Part shown: positions 42,977-51,653 of the stretch, piece by piece | How positions within the stretch are numbered: position 1 is the first letter of the stretch | Layout of the letters: every line of letters begins with the position of its first letter | From: Kitasatospora cheerisanensis KCTC 2395 | GTDB taxonomy: Bacteria > Actinomycetota > Actinomycetes > Streptomycetales > Streptomycetaceae | Length of the DNA: 64,000 nucleotides | Direction: 5' to 3' | Assembly: GCF_000696185.1 (NCBI RefSeq) | Contig: NZ_KK853997.1 | Location: forward strand, 6,482,809-6,546,808 | Position numbers and translations under genes: made by a program | The notes under the pieces: generated by a model | The model's database searches: none | What the model was told of the DNA's origin: nothing | The model's input: the letters and a program-made list of their open reading frames with translations, nothing else

Positions 42977-43688
42977 TCACCGGACGGAAGGGGCCCGGTC
43001 GAATTGCCTTGTCGGTCCGGCGCGGGCCGGTGATCCTGGGTTGGCCCACGTGCGCCGCTTGGGCGATGCGGGAGCGGATGCGTCGCTGCTGCGGATCGAC
43101 ACGCTGTGCGGTCGCCAGGAGTATCCGTCGGGGTATCGCCTGAGCCGCTTCGTCACGGGCCCCCGGTCGAGTCGGACGGCGGGCATGTGGACAGTTGATC
43201 TCGCGGATAGAGCCCTTGTGACCGCAGGTGGGCGGGCGTGGTCGGCCGTGGCGTGAGCACCGGCAGGTGGGCAACGGTGTGCTGCGGCGGCTTCGGGCCG
43301 GGGCCCCGTGGCGGGATCTCCCAGAACGGTACGGGCCGTGGCAGGCCGCCTAGGTTCGCCTGCCGGGAGGCGGACGGAACCTGGGCGAAGCTGCTGGAGC
43401 ATGCGCAGCGCGACGACGCGGCGTGTCCCGCGGTTCGTGTCCCGCGGTCAAGGCTGTCGTGGTCACGGGTCTGTACCGGTGGCCTGCGAGGGCGTCGAGG
43501 GTGGGGTGCGGTGCGGCGAACCGGCCGTCCGCGCAGGTCCGCGGCACGGTGCGGCGGGCGAGGGTGTGGAGGGCGTGCCGTTGTCCGTGTCACAGCCCTG
43601 TCCTGGGAGCGGGCGGGCCGCAACGGTTCGGTCGTGCGGGCGGTCCCGGTCTTCGAGACACCCGCCGCCCCTTCCGGAGGAGAACACC
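42977..43688. other. 712-base region without a supported gene
   Basis: No frame shows a known family or a good start. The STAND gene ends in GTGTCTGACAAATGATCACC; I have an impression that a closely similar string occurs at the ends of actinobacterial insertion sequences, but no transposase or matching second end is visible. Codon bias is weak and T content is higher than in the genes around. It could be decayed mobile DNA or a regulatory region for the downstream lipoprotein. Confidence 0.45.
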
Positions 43689-44345
43689 GTGCGCGTCCGC
43701 AAGATCGCCCTCACCGCCCTGGCCGTTGCCGCCGCCCTCTCGCTCACCGCCTGCCAGGACGAGGAGACGGGCACCGCACAGGGCGTGCCGTCGGGCGCTC
43801 CGACCGCTTCCACCGGCGCCGTCCCCGGCGGCGGTCAGGTCTCCGGCGCGCCGACGGCGAACGGCCCGAGCAAGCGCAGCACGCCGCCCGCCGCCGCACC
43901 GGCCGGCTCCACCGGGGCCGGGAAGGCCGCCAAGTGCCGGACCGCGGACCTGACCGTCAGCGCGGCGGACCGCACCATCACCGGCGACGCCGACCACACC
44001 GTCGTGGTCGAGCTGAAGAACCACAGCGGCAAGGACTGCACGCTGTCCGGCTACGCGGGCGTCGACCTGAAGACCTCCGCGGGCACGCTGTCCGCGAAGC
44101 GCTCCGGGGAGCCGGTCGTCGCGGGTGTCGTGGCAGCCGGCACGTCGACGTACTTCGGCATCAGCTACCCGGCCAACACCTCGGGCGGCTCCGGGGTCCG
44201 CATCACCGGCCTGGTGGTGACCCCGCCCGACGAGACCCAGTCGGTCACCCTCCCGTGGCCGGGCGCCGGTTCGCTGCCCGTCACGGACGGCAGCGGATCC
44301 CCGGTGAAGATCGGCCCCGTCGGGAGCGCCGGCCAGGGCCAGTGA
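43689..44345 (+). CDS. DUF4232 lipoprotein
   Basis: A 218-residue lipoprotein. The signal peptide ends in the lipobox LSLTACQ, giving an acylated Cys at residue 22. A Gly/Ala/Pro/Ser/Thr-rich linker (about 25-85) leads into a DUF4232 beta-sandwich (KCRTADLTVSAADRTIT, VVVELKNHSGKDCTLSGYAGVDL, ITGLVVTPPDETQSVTLPW). Surface-anchored on the outer face of the membrane; role unknown. GTG 43689 has GGAGGAG 6 bases upstream. It converges with the streptogrisin-like gene across a long hairpin. Confidence 0.9.
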   Translation: MRVRKIALTALAVAAALSLTACQDEETGTAQGVPSGAPTASTGAVPGGGQVSGAPTANGPSKRSTPPAAAPAGSTGAGKAAKCRTADLTVSAADRTITGDADHTVVVELKNHSGKDCTLSGYAGVDLKTSAGTLSAKRSGEPVVAGVVAAGTSTYFGISYPANTSGGSGVRITGLVVTPPDETQSVTLPWPGAGSLPVTDGSGSPVKIGPVGSAGQGQ

Positions 44346-44550
44346 CGACGGGCGCCCGAGCCGCGGCACCGCAACCCGGCCCGGGGGCGGGGGTGCCGGC
44401 CGGGCGAGGGGCGAGGGCCGCGCGCAACTCGCCGCTCAGGTACGCCAGTTCGGCAGGGTCGCCGTGCAGGTCGGTCCACGGCGTCCGGGTCCGGGCGCGG
44501 GTGCGGTTGCGGGGGCGAGCGGTGATCGGGCGATCCGCGAGGAACGGCCC

Positions 44551-44617
44551 GGGGCCTGTCCTCGAACCGCCGTCGCCACCCCGCGGCCGGGGCGGGCGGG
44601 GTTCGAAGACAGGCCCC
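44551..44617. terminator. Bidirectional terminator between lipoprotein and protease genes
   Basis: GGGGCCTGTCCTCGAACC (44551-44568) and GGTTCGAAGACAGGCCCC (44600-44617) are 18-base arms with one mismatch, around a GC-rich 31-base loop. The placement between convergent genes supports termination in both directions. Confidence 0.8.
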
Positions 44618-44628
44618 GGTAGCGCTTT

Positions 44629-45495
44629 CTAGTAGAGCGAGACGCCGTACGCGGAGAGCGCCGCCGTGACGGGCTGGAAGAACGTGGTGCCGCCGGTGCT
44701 GCAGTTGCCGCTGCCGCCGGAGGTCAGGCCGAGGGCCTTGGTGCCGTCGTAGAGCGGGCCGCCGGAGTCGCCGCCCTCGGCGCAGACCGTGGTCTGGATG
44801 AGGCCGCGGACGGTGCTGCCGTCGGAGTAGCGGACGGTCGAGTTGAGGGCGGTCACCGTGCCGCTGTGGGTGCCGGTGGTGGAGCCGGTGCGCTTGACGG
44901 TCTCGCCGACGTACGCGCTGGCCGCCGTGTAGCCGCCCGGGTGGCTGGTCGAGCTGTACTTGACCAGGGCGTAGTCGGTGCCCGGGAAGCTGGAGCTGAC
45001 GGTGGTTCCGACCTGGGTGGTCTGGCCGGAGTTGCTGTACCAGGTGCTGGCGATGTTGCCGCAGTGCCCGGCGGTCAGGAAGTAGTAGACGCCGCCCTTG
45101 ACCACGTTGAAGCCCAGCGAGCAGCGGTAGCCGCCGCCGTAGATGGCCGCGCCGGCGGACAGCAGCGGGTTGAACGTTCCTGCAACGCGCTCGATCTTGA
45201 GGTGCTTCGTCCCGGCGGCCTTGGTCAGCTTGGCGAGCGCCGCAGGGCTGACGCTGCTGTCGGCGGTGACGACGACCCGGCCGGTGGCCTGGTCGGTGTG
45301 CCAGGCGATGCCGTTGACGCCGGTCTGCTCGACCGAGGCGCTGACCTGGGCGAGCAGCGTGGCGTCGGCGGCCGGCGCGGCCGCGCCGGCGGTCGGGATC
45401 GCGAGGGCGGTGGCCGCGGCGAGGGCGGCGGTGACGGCGAGCAGCCGGCCGCGGGAGCGGGACGGCGACGTGAGGGTGGTGCGCAGGGTCCTCAC
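44629..45495 (-). CDS. Streptogrisin-like secreted serine protease (S1E)
   Basis: A 288-residue preproprotease. The signal peptide occupies about 1-38 (Arg-rich start, LAVTAALAAATALAIP). A propeptide (about 40-100) includes GIAWHTDQATGRVVVTAD, the alpha-lytic-protease prodomain end. The mature enzyme begins near AGAAIYGGGYRCSLGFNV. Triad: His in FLTAGHCG, Asp in GTDYALVKY, Ser in AEGGDSGGPLY. Highly similar in layout to streptogrisins A-D of Streptomyces, extracellular proteases for growth on protein. GTG 45495 has GGAGGAGAAC upstream. Divergent from a PadR regulator. Confidence 0.95.
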   Translation of the reverse strand: MRTLRTTLTSPSRSRGRLLAVTAALAAATALAIPTAGAAAPAADATLLAQVSASVEQTGVNGIAWHTDQATGRVVVTADSSVSPAALAKLTKAAGTKHLKIERVAGTFNPLLSAGAAIYGGGYRCSLGFNVVKGGVYYFLTAGHCGNIASTWYSNSGQTTQVGTTVSSSFPGTDYALVKYSSTSHPGGYTAASAYVGETVKRTGSTTGTHSGTVTALNSTVRYSDGSTVRGLIQTTVCAEGGDSGGPLYDGTKALGLTSGGSGNCSTGGTTFFQPVTAALSAYGVSLY

Positions 45496-45721
45496 AGTTC
45501 TCCTCCTGGGGTGTGGGGGAGGCCCGGAACGTTGACGGGCCGTGAGGCGCGGGCAGGCGGCGATCGCGGTCCGGTCGACCACAGGACCCATTTCTGATCT
45601 GCCCCTGACAAGCGCTGCAAGGAGTATTCGCCTCCGGCCGGGGCGGCACAAGACCCCGGACCGAACCCTTTGCCGCGGGTGCCGCGGCCGGGCCCGGCCC
45701 GGCGGCCCGTACGATCGCCGC

Positions 45722-46243
45722 ATGTCACTGCCGCACGCGATCCTCACCGCCCTGCTGGAGAAGCCGTCCTCGGGGCTGGAGTTGACCCGGCGGTTCGACC
45801 GGTCGATCGGCTTCTTCTGGTCGGCGACGCACCAGCAGATCTACCGCGAGCTGGGCCGGCTGGAGCGCGAGGGCCTGGTCCGGGCCTCGGCGCCGGGGGC
45901 GGGGCGGGGGCAGCGCAAGGAGTACGAGGTGCTGCCGGCCGGGCGGGCGCAGCTGCGCGAGTGGGTCGGGCAGGCGCAGGACCCGAAGCCGATCCGGGAC
46001 CCGCTGCTGCTGCGGCTGCGCGCCGCCGCGGTGCTCGGGGTGGACGGCCTGGCGGAGGAGCTGGCGCGCCACCGGGAGCTGCACCGGGCGCAGTTGGACG
46101 AGTACCTGGAGATCGAGCGGCGCGACTTCCCGCCGGAGCGGGCGGAGACGGAGAACCGCCTGCAGCACGTGGTGCTGCAGGCGGGCATCCAGCTGGAGTC
46201 GTTCTGGCTGGCCTGGCTGGACCAGGCGCTGGCCGAGAGCTGA
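45722..46243 (+). CDS. PadR-family transcriptional regulator
   Basis: A 173-residue protein with the PadR winged helix: LPHAILTALLEKPSSGLELTRRFDRSIGFFWSATHQQIYRELGRLEREGLV, followed by a C-terminal dimerisation helix pair (Vir_C-type, residues 95-170). This is the longer PadR subfamily that responds to phenolic acids or drugs. It is divergent from the streptogrisin-like gene, 226 bases away. ATG 45722. It ends 7 bases before the convergent TNT gene. Confidence 0.93.
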   Translation: MSLPHAILTALLEKPSSGLELTRRFDRSIGFFWSATHQQIYRELGRLEREGLVRASAPGAGRGQRKEYEVLPAGRAQLREWVGQAQDPKPIRDPLLLRLRAAAVLGVDGLAEELARHRELHRAQLDEYLEIERRDFPPERAETENRLQHVVLQAGIQLESFWLAWLDQALAES

Positions 46244-46250
46244 TCGGGCG

Positions 46251-46904
46251 TCAGGCGAGGCGGGCCAGGTAGCCGTTGTCGACCAGCCAGCCGACGTTGA
46301 TCCGGCTCGGGGCGCCGGGCACCAGGGAGGCGTCCAGCTGGTACTGGAGGCCGAGGCCGGGCTGGCCGAACCAGGGGGCTATCGGGCCGGAGTGCACGGC
46401 GAAGGCCTTGAGCACCCGGTAGTCGTGGTAGTTGCAGCCGGCCGCGGGGTTGCCGTCCAGGCTGGACGGCGGGATGGAGCGGGCCGCGTACGGCAGGCCC
46501 TCGGGGGCGAGGAAGGAGCCGTACTCGCTGCCGTAGCGGTCGATCTGCTGGCCGGGCCGCAGGGTGGTGTCGTACGCGAGCGGGGTGCCGTCGGGCAGCA
46601 GCAGGTAGCCGTCGGACGGCGGGTACTTCCAGCTGCCGGCCGCGCTGTCGTAGTAGGTGTTCAGGAACTGCTGCTCGCCGAGCAGTCCGGTGCGCAGGTA
46701 GCCGATGAGCTGGAGGCCGACCGGTCCGGCGGTGGGCAGCTGGTCCGGGCCGAGCCGGGAGTCGCCGTGCCGGAAGTCGGCGGAGCACTCGGTGGTGAGG
46801 GTGATCCGCAGCTCGGCCGGGGCCGCGGCGCTCGCGGTGGGCGCGGCGGTGGCGAACAGGGCGACGGCGGCGACGAGCGGGGCGAGGTACTGGCGCAGGC
46901 GCAC
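46251..46904 (-). CDS. Secreted TNT-domain protein (predicted NAD(P)+ glycohydrolase)
   Basis: A 217-residue protein: signal peptide at 1-26 (LVAAVALFATAAPTASAAAPA) and then only a TNT (DUF4237) domain. The signature is DRYGSEYGSFLAPEGLPYAARSIPP, later NYHDYRVLKAF and APWFGQPGLGLQYQLDASL, containing the Arg and Gln that form the NADase site in the M. tuberculosis necrotising toxin. Two extra Cys may form a disulfide outside the cell. TNT enzymes hydrolyse NAD+ and kill the cell if present inside. Here the toxin is exported alone, without a polymorphic-toxin carrier, and no immunity gene is evident next to it. GTG 46904. Confidence 0.85.
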   Translation of the reverse strand: MRLRQYLAPLVAAVALFATAAPTASAAAPAELRITLTTECSADFRHGDSRLGPDQLPTAGPVGLQLIGYLRTGLLGEQQFLNTYYDSAAGSWKYPPSDGYLLLPDGTPLAYDTTLRPGQQIDRYGSEYGSFLAPEGLPYAARSIPPSSLDGNPAAGCNYHDYRVLKAFAVHSGPIAPWFGQPGLGLQYQLDASLVPGAPSRINVGWLVDNGYLARLA

Positions 46905-47010
46905 GGACGGCTCCGGTGGCAGGCGGACGGGCAGGGGAGGGCACCGGAGGGTGGTGGGTGACCGTCCGTGCCCGAGGGCGTGCCCCAGGTAAGCGGAACG
47001 TCTGACGATC

Positions 47011-47136
47011 GGTCAACTCTGTGTATCCGATCAACTGCTCAGGGTGTCGGCGTTTCGGTCAACCGCGGCGGAATCGTGGCGGGAACAGATCGGAGTGGCG
47101 AGTGGTTCAAGCGAGTGGTTGAATGTTGAATCAACC
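47011..47136. promoter_or_regulatory. Cluster of TCAAC half sites upstream of the LLM oxidoreductase
   Basis: TCAAC occurs at about 47013, 47031, 47059 and 47131, three of them after CGG or CGA, and in reverse as GTTGA at 47118. The last two make GGTTGA (47117-47122) / TCAACC (47131-47136), an inverted repeat with an 8-base spacer, 19 bases before the GTG start. Probably regulator-binding sites in the divergent region between the TNT and oxidoreductase genes. Confidence 0.5.
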
Positions 47137-47154
47137 GAGAAGGAGTTGAGAGCG

Positions 47155-48246
47155 GTGCAGTTCGGCATCTTCAGCGTCGGCGACGTGACCACCGACCCCA
47201 CCAACGGTCGGACCCCCACCGAGCACGAGCGGATCAAGGCGATGGTGGCCATCGCGCTCAAGGCCGAGGAGGTCGGCCTCGACGTGTTCGCCACCGGCGA
47301 GCACCACAACCCGCCGTTCGTCCCGTCCTCGCCGACCACCATGCTCGGGTACATCGCGGCCCGCACCGAGAAGCTGATCCTCTCGACCTCCACCACGCTG
47401 ATCACCACCAACGACCCGGTGAAGATCGCCGAGGACTTCGCGATGCTCCAGCACCTCGCCGAGGGCCGGGTCGACGTGATGATGGGCCGCGGCAACACCG
47501 GCCCGGTCTATCCGTGGTTCGGGCAGGACATCCGGCAGGGCATCCCGCTGGCGATCGAGAACTACGCGCTGCTGCACCAGCTGTGGCGCGAGGAGGACGT
47601 CGACTGGCAGGGCCGCTTCCGCACCCCGCTGCAGTCCTTCACCTCCACCCCGCGCCCGCTCGACGGCACCCCGCCGTTCGTCTGGCACGGCTCCATCCGC
47701 AGCCCCGAGATCGCCGAACAGGCCGCCTACTACGGCGACGGCTTCTTCGCCAACAACATCTTCTGGCCCAAGGAGCACTTCCAGCGCCTGGTCAACCTCT
47801 ACCGGGAGCGCTACGCCCACTACGGCCACGGCACCCCCGAGCAGGCGATCGTCGGACTCGGCGGCCAGGTGTTCATGCGCAAGAACTCCCAGGACGCGGT
47901 CCGCGAGTTCCGCCCCTACTTCGACAACGCCCCGGTCTACGGCCACGGCCCGTCGCTGGAGGAGTTCACCGAGCAGACGCCGCTGACCGTCGGCAGCCCG
48001 CAGGAGGTCGTCGAGAAGACCCTCGCCTTCCGCGAGACCTTCGGCGACTACCAGCGCCAGCTGTTCCTGATGGACCACGCCGGACTGCCGCTGAAGACCG
48101 TCCTGGAGCAGCTCGACCTGCTCGGCGAGGAGGTCGTCCCGGTGCTGCGCAAGGAGTTCGCGCAGGACCGGCCCGCCGGCGTCCCCGACGGACCCACCCA
48201 CGCCGCCCTGGTGACGGCCCGGCAGGAGAAGGAGGCCGCCGCATGA
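47155..48246 (+). CDS. LLM-class flavin-dependent oxidoreductase (luciferase-like monooxygenase)
   Basis: A 363-residue TIM-barrel protein: QFGIFSVGD start, VFATGEHHNPPFVPSSPTTMLGYIAARTEKL, IAEDFAMLQHLAEGRVDVMMGRGN and GDGFFANN segments are typical of bacterial luciferase-like F420- or FMN-dependent enzymes (CE1758 type). The partner FMN reductase is encoded directly downstream with an ATGA overlap, so the pair is probably FMNH2-dependent. Substrate unknown. GTG 47155 has GAAGGAG about 8 bases upstream. Confidence 0.92.
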   Translation: MQFGIFSVGDVTTDPTNGRTPTEHERIKAMVAIALKAEEVGLDVFATGEHHNPPFVPSSPTTMLGYIAARTEKLILSTSTTLITTNDPVKIAEDFAMLQHLAEGRVDVMMGRGNTGPVYPWFGQDIRQGIPLAIENYALLHQLWREEDVDWQGRFRTPLQSFTSTPRPLDGTPPFVWHGSIRSPEIAEQAAYYGDGFFANNIFWPKEHFQRLVNLYRERYAHYGHGTPEQAIVGLGGQVFMRKNSQDAVREFRPYFDNAPVYGHGPSLEEFTEQTPLTVGSPQEVVEKTLAFRETFGDYQRQLFLMDHAGLPLKTVLEQLDLLGEEVVPVLRKEFAQDRPAGVPDGPTHAALVTARQEKEAAA

Positions 48247-48859
48247 GCGCGCTGAAACTGGTCGTGGTGACGGCCGGCCTGTCCGTCCCGTCCTCCACCC
48301 GGCTGCTCGCCGACCGGCTGGCCGGCGCCGCCGCCCGCGAACTGCACGCCGCCGGACGGGAGGTGGACGTCCGGGTGGTCGAACTCCGGGAGCTCGCCCG
48401 GGACATCGCGGACAACCTGGTCACCGGCTTCCCGCCGCCCGCGCTGCGCGACGCCGTCCGGGCGGTGGAGGAGGCGGACGGCCTGATCGCCGTCACGCCG
48501 ATCTTCTCCGCCTCCTACAGCGGACTGTTCAAGTCCTTCGTCGACGTGCTCGACAAGGACGCGCTGGCCGGCACCCCGGTGCTGGCCGCGGCCACCGGCG
48601 GCACCGCCCGGCACAGCCTCGCCCTGGAGCACGCCGTGCGCCCGCTGTTCGCCTACCTGCGCGCCGTGGTGGTGCCCACCGCGGTGTTCGCCGCCTCCGA
48701 GGACTGGGGCGCGAACGGCGCCGACGGCTCGCTGGCCGGCCGGATCGACCGCGCCGCCCGCGAACTCGCCGCCCTGCTGGGCGCGCGGCCCGCGGCGGCC
48801 CCGCGGCCGAGCAGGTCGTGCCCTTCGAGCAACAACTCGCTGCACTGCGCGCACACTGA
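48243..48859 (+). CDS. NAD(P)H-dependent FMN reductase (CE1759-type), 3' frameshift
   Basis: The start ATG overlaps the upstream stop. Residues 1-190 show the flavodoxin-like fold: LVVVTAGLSVPSSTRLLADRL, ADGLIAVTPIFSASYSGLFKSFVDVLDKDALAGTPVLAAATGG. Near the end the frame reads into nonsense after ALLGARPAAAPR; restoring one G at 48803-48808 gives AEQVVPFEQQLAALRAH and a stop at 48857-48859, the usual C-terminus. As printed, the frame instead runs on in phase with the next gene, a false fusion. It would supply reduced FMN to the neighbouring monooxygenase. Confidence 0.88.
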
Positions 48860-48917
48860 CGGGCCGCCGGCCCCCTATCGTTCGACCCAGCACCCTCGAG
48901 AACCAGGAGCAGCACCG

Positions 48918-49226
48918 ATGGAACCCCAGGTCACCGACAACGCCGAGCAGTCCCGCTTCGAGATCCGCACCGACGCCGGACTGGCCGGGTTCGCCGAGTA
49001 CCAGCGGCGCGACGGCGGGCAGATCGCCTTCGTCCACACCGTCATCGACTCCGCGTTCGAGGGCCAGGGCCTCGGCGGCAAGCTGGCCCGCGCCGCCCTG
49101 GACACCGTCCGCGAGCGCGGCGAGAGCGTCCTGCCGTACTGCCCGTTCATCCGCGGCTGGATCGGCAAGCACCCCGAGTACGTCGACCTGGTGCCGGCCG
49201 ACAAGCGGGCCAAGTTCGACCTCTGA
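48918..49226 (+). CDS. Small GNAT-type N-acetyltransferase (YjdJ-like)
   Basis: A 102-residue single-domain GNAT: SRFEIRTDAGLAGFAEYQRRDG, IAFVHTVIDSAFEGQGLGGKLARAALDTVRERG (acetyl-CoA loop GQGLGG) and the end LPYCPFIRGWIGKHPEYVDLVP, which is the signature of the minimal YidJ/YjdJ family. Substrate unknown. ATG 48918 has GGAG 8 bases upstream. It begins 58 bases after the true end of the FMN reductase gene. Confidence 0.92.
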   Translation: MEPQVTDNAEQSRFEIRTDAGLAGFAEYQRRDGGQIAFVHTVIDSAFEGQGLGGKLARAALDTVRERGESVLPYCPFIRGWIGKHPEYVDLVPADKRAKFDL

Positions 49227-49242
49227 GCCGCCGCGCGGGCGA

Positions 49243-49270
49243 CGGGTGCCGGGGACGAGACCGGCACCCG
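49243..49270 (+). terminator. Terminator of the small GNAT gene
   Basis: CGGGTGCCGG (49243-49252) pairs with CCGGCACCCG (49261-49270), 8-base loop, 16 bases after the stop codon. Confidence 0.75.
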
Positions 49271-49348
49271 CTGCGCGGCTTGCCGGAATGTGCCGACGGG
49301 CCGTCGGACCGTGGACGAAACGTTTGGCCACGACTATGGTCGGGCACC

Positions 49349-50155
49349 GTGACCTTCTCCATCGTCGCTCGACACGGAAACGCCTACGGCGTGGCCGTGG
49401 CCAGCAAGTTCCTCTCCGTCGGCGCCCTGGTGCCGGCCGCCGAGAGCGGCACCGGCGCACTCGCCAGCCAGGCCTGGGCCAACGTCGCCTACCGCCCGCA
49501 GGGCATGGCCATGCTGCGCACCGGCACCTCGCCCGCCGACACCGTCGCGGCGCTGCTCGCCGCCGACGACGGGCGGGCGCACCGCCAGCTCGGCGTGGTC
49601 GGGCCCGAGAGCGCCGAGAGCTGGACCGGCGAGGAGTGCCTGCCCTGGGCGGGCGGCGTGGCCGGCCCCGACTACGCGATCCAGGGCAACATCCTGACCG
49701 GCCCCGAGGTGGTCCGGGACATGGCGGACGCCTGGCTGGCCTCCGCCGAACTGCCGCTCGCCGAACGGCTGGTGGCGGCCCTCGCGGCGGGCGACGCGGC
49801 CGGCGGCGACTCCCGCGGCCGGCAGAGCGCCGCGCTGTACGTGGTCGACCCGGGCCGGGGCGTCGGCGGCTGGGGCGACACCTCCCACGACCTGCGGGTC
49901 GACGACCACGCCGACCCGGTCGGCGAACTGCGCCGCCTGCTCGCCCTGCACGAGATCCTGCACGGCACCCCCGACCCGGCCACCCTGCTCCCGCTGGACG
50001 GCGAACTCGCCACCGAGGTCACCGCGCTGCTGGCCGGCCTCGGCTACCAGGACCTGGACACCTGGGCCGGCGTGGAGAACCTCGAAGGCCGCCTGGTCGC
50101 CGCCCACATAGACCCACTCGTCCTCGGCCACCTGCGCACCGCCGCCGCCGGCTGA
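49349..50155 (+). CDS. DUF1028-family protein (Ntn-hydrolase-like)
   Basis: A 268-residue protein. The N-terminal TFSIVARHGNAYGVAVASKFLSVGALVPAAESGTGALASQAWANVAYRPQG is diagnostic of DUF1028, whose fold is like Ntn-hydrolases of proteasome type. ALYVVDPGRGVGGWGDTSHDLRVDDHADPVGELRRLL is the second conserved block. The C-terminal 70 residues resemble a peptidoglycan-binding-like helical part found in some members. Enzymatic role not established. GTG 49349, with a TATGGT hexamer about 14 bases upstream, so the transcript may be nearly leaderless. Confidence 0.9.
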   Translation: MTFSIVARHGNAYGVAVASKFLSVGALVPAAESGTGALASQAWANVAYRPQGMAMLRTGTSPADTVAALLAADDGRAHRQLGVVGPESAESWTGEECLPWAGGVAGPDYAIQGNILTGPEVVRDMADAWLASAELPLAERLVAALAAGDAAGGDSRGRQSAALYVVDPGRGVGGWGDTSHDLRVDDHADPVGELRRLLALHEILHGTPDPATLLPLDGELATEVTALLAGLGYQDLDTWAGVENLEGRLVAAHIDPLVLGHLRTAAAG

Positions 50156-50168
50156 GCCGCCCGGGCCG

Positions 50169-51503
50169 TCAGGGCGTCAACTCCCGCGCCGCCGTCACCT
50201 CGTGCAGATGGATCAGCACGTCGTAGGCGGCGGCCGGGGCCAGCACCGGCAGCGGCTCCGGCGTGAAGGTGGTGCCGGCGTCGTACGTCGGGTGCGGGGT
50301 CGCCAGCCAGGCGCGCGCGGCGGCCGGCAGCCGGCGCAGCGGGAGGTAGAAGTCGCGGTGGCGGACCTGGTCGAGGGTGTGCTCGACACTGCCGGGTGCG
50401 GCGGGCGGCACGCTGACCGGCCGCCAGGCGCCGCCCGCGCCCGCGGCGGTGGTGAGGAAGGCGCCCCGGTCGAAGGTGGTGCCGATCGCCGTGTAGCGGC
50501 CGCCGAGGGCCCGGCGCAGCTGCGCGCCCTGCGGGTCCGGGTAGAGCTCCGGCATGGTGGAGGCGTAGCCGGCATGGCCGTTGTGCGCGGAGAGCAGGAT
50601 CCGGTGGCCGGTGCGCCGCTGCCACCACAGGACGTTCTGCGCCATGGCGCGGTCGCGGAGCTGCTCGGCCGCGGCGACCGTCGCCGGGTCGGCCGGGTCC
50701 ATGGCGAGGAAGGCGAAGGTGTCGGCGATCACCCGGGCGTGCTGCACCGCCGGGTCGTCGCCCAGGGCGGAAGTCAACTCGCCCGCACGGCGGGCGAGTT
50801 CGGCGTTCGCACGGCGTTCGGCGACCGGGCGGCCGAGGTAGCCGATCGCGTCGTCCAGCGGGCGCAGCGGCGCGTACAGGTCGGCGAGCCGGGCCGCGTC
50901 CTGCGGGCGGGCGGCGCGGACGGCGTCGAGGACCCGGCGGAAGACGCGGTCGCCGAGGGCGGGCAGGCCCAGGTCGGCGCCGAGGAAGTGCACGGGGCGG
51001 CCGGGGTTGCGGCGGTTGTGGTCCCGCATCCAGCTGATCAGGTCGGCGAACTCCTCGCGGTGCCACGGCGATCCCGCGAGGGTGCGGTCGGCGACCCGGC
51101 GGGCGTCGCCGTCGCCGCCCTGGAGGAACTCGTCGATCTCCAGGCCGGCCGTCCAACTCGCCTCCAGCGCGAAGGCGGTGAAGCCCCGCTCCGCCACCAG
51201 GTACCGGAAGACGCGGTGCTTGAGGGTGAAGAACTCGTGGGAGCCGTGGGTGGCTTCGCCGAGGCCGACCACCAGCGAGTCGCCTATCAGCTCGCCGAGC
51301 GGCCGGAGGTCGGCGGTGCCGCCGGCCGGCGCGGTGGTGTCCAGCGGGTACGCGGCGGACGTCAACTGCTGGACCACCGGCCGCTCCGTCCGGTCCGTCC
51401 GGTCGGCCGCGGCGGCGGCGGGGAGGTGCAGGGCGGGGATGGCGAGGGCTGCGGTGGTGGTGAGCAGTCCACGCCGGCTGAGGTGTCGTCGGTGGGCCGT
51501 CAT
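50169..51503 (-). CDS. Secreted erythromycin-esterase-family protein (Tat signal)
   Basis: A 444-residue protein with a twin-arginine signal (LSRRGLLTTTAALAIPAL, residues 7-25). The erythromycin esterase fold follows: VVGLGEATHGSHEFFTLKHRVFRYL carries the conserved Glu and His near the active site, then FTAFALEASW, and ILLSAHNGHAGYASTM with the second His pair. Characterised members (EreA/EreB) open macrolactone rings, but many exported homologues in Streptomyces have no known substrate. ATG 51503. It converges closely with DUF1028 (13-base gap). Confidence 0.9.
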   Translation of the reverse strand: MTAHRRHLSRRGLLTTTAALAIPALHLPAAAAADRTDRTERPVVQQLTSAAYPLDTTAPAGGTADLRPLGELIGDSLVVGLGEATHGSHEFFTLKHRVFRYLVAERGFTAFALEASWTAGLEIDEFLQGGDGDARRVADRTLAGSPWHREEFADLISWMRDHNRRNPGRPVHFLGADLGLPALGDRVFRRVLDAVRAARPQDAARLADLYAPLRPLDDAIGYLGRPVAERRANAELARRAGELTSALGDDPAVQHARVIADTFAFLAMDPADPATVAAAEQLRDRAMAQNVLWWQRRTGHRILLSAHNGHAGYASTMPELYPDPQGAQLRRALGGRYTAIGTTFDRGAFLTTAAGAGGAWRPVSVPPAAPGSVEHTLDQVRHRDFYLPLRRLPAAARAWLATPHPTYDAGTTFTPEPLPVLAPAAAYDVLIHLHEVTAARELTP

Positions 51504-51596
51504 GGTCGGGTCTCCCTGTCCGGGCCGCCGGGTGCGGCCCCAGTGACGATCATGGTTCGGCCGGGTGGTACGGGGCGCTGGGGCGGGCCACCGAAA

Positions 51597-51623
51597 GGGT
51601 GCGGGGGAAATCCCCCCGCACCC
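51597..51623 (-). terminator. Terminator of the trans-sulfuration enzyme gene
   Basis: GGGTGCGGGGG (51597-51607) pairs with CCCCCGCACCC (51613-51623), short loop AAATC, 30 bases past the stop codon of the minus-strand gene. Confidence 0.8.
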
Positions 51624-51653
51624 CGTACGGCTGACACCCCGTCGGGCGTGCTG

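Noticed and set aside
43041..43256. 71-codon open frame in the 0.7-kb gap
   Set aside because: No ribosome site, no recognisable family, poor codon bias.
48243..49226. Fusion of FMN reductase with a GNAT domain
   Set aside because: The open frame is continuous only because of a one-base loss near 48806; in the other frame the reductase has its normal C-terminus and stop, and the GNAT has its own ATG with ribosome site.
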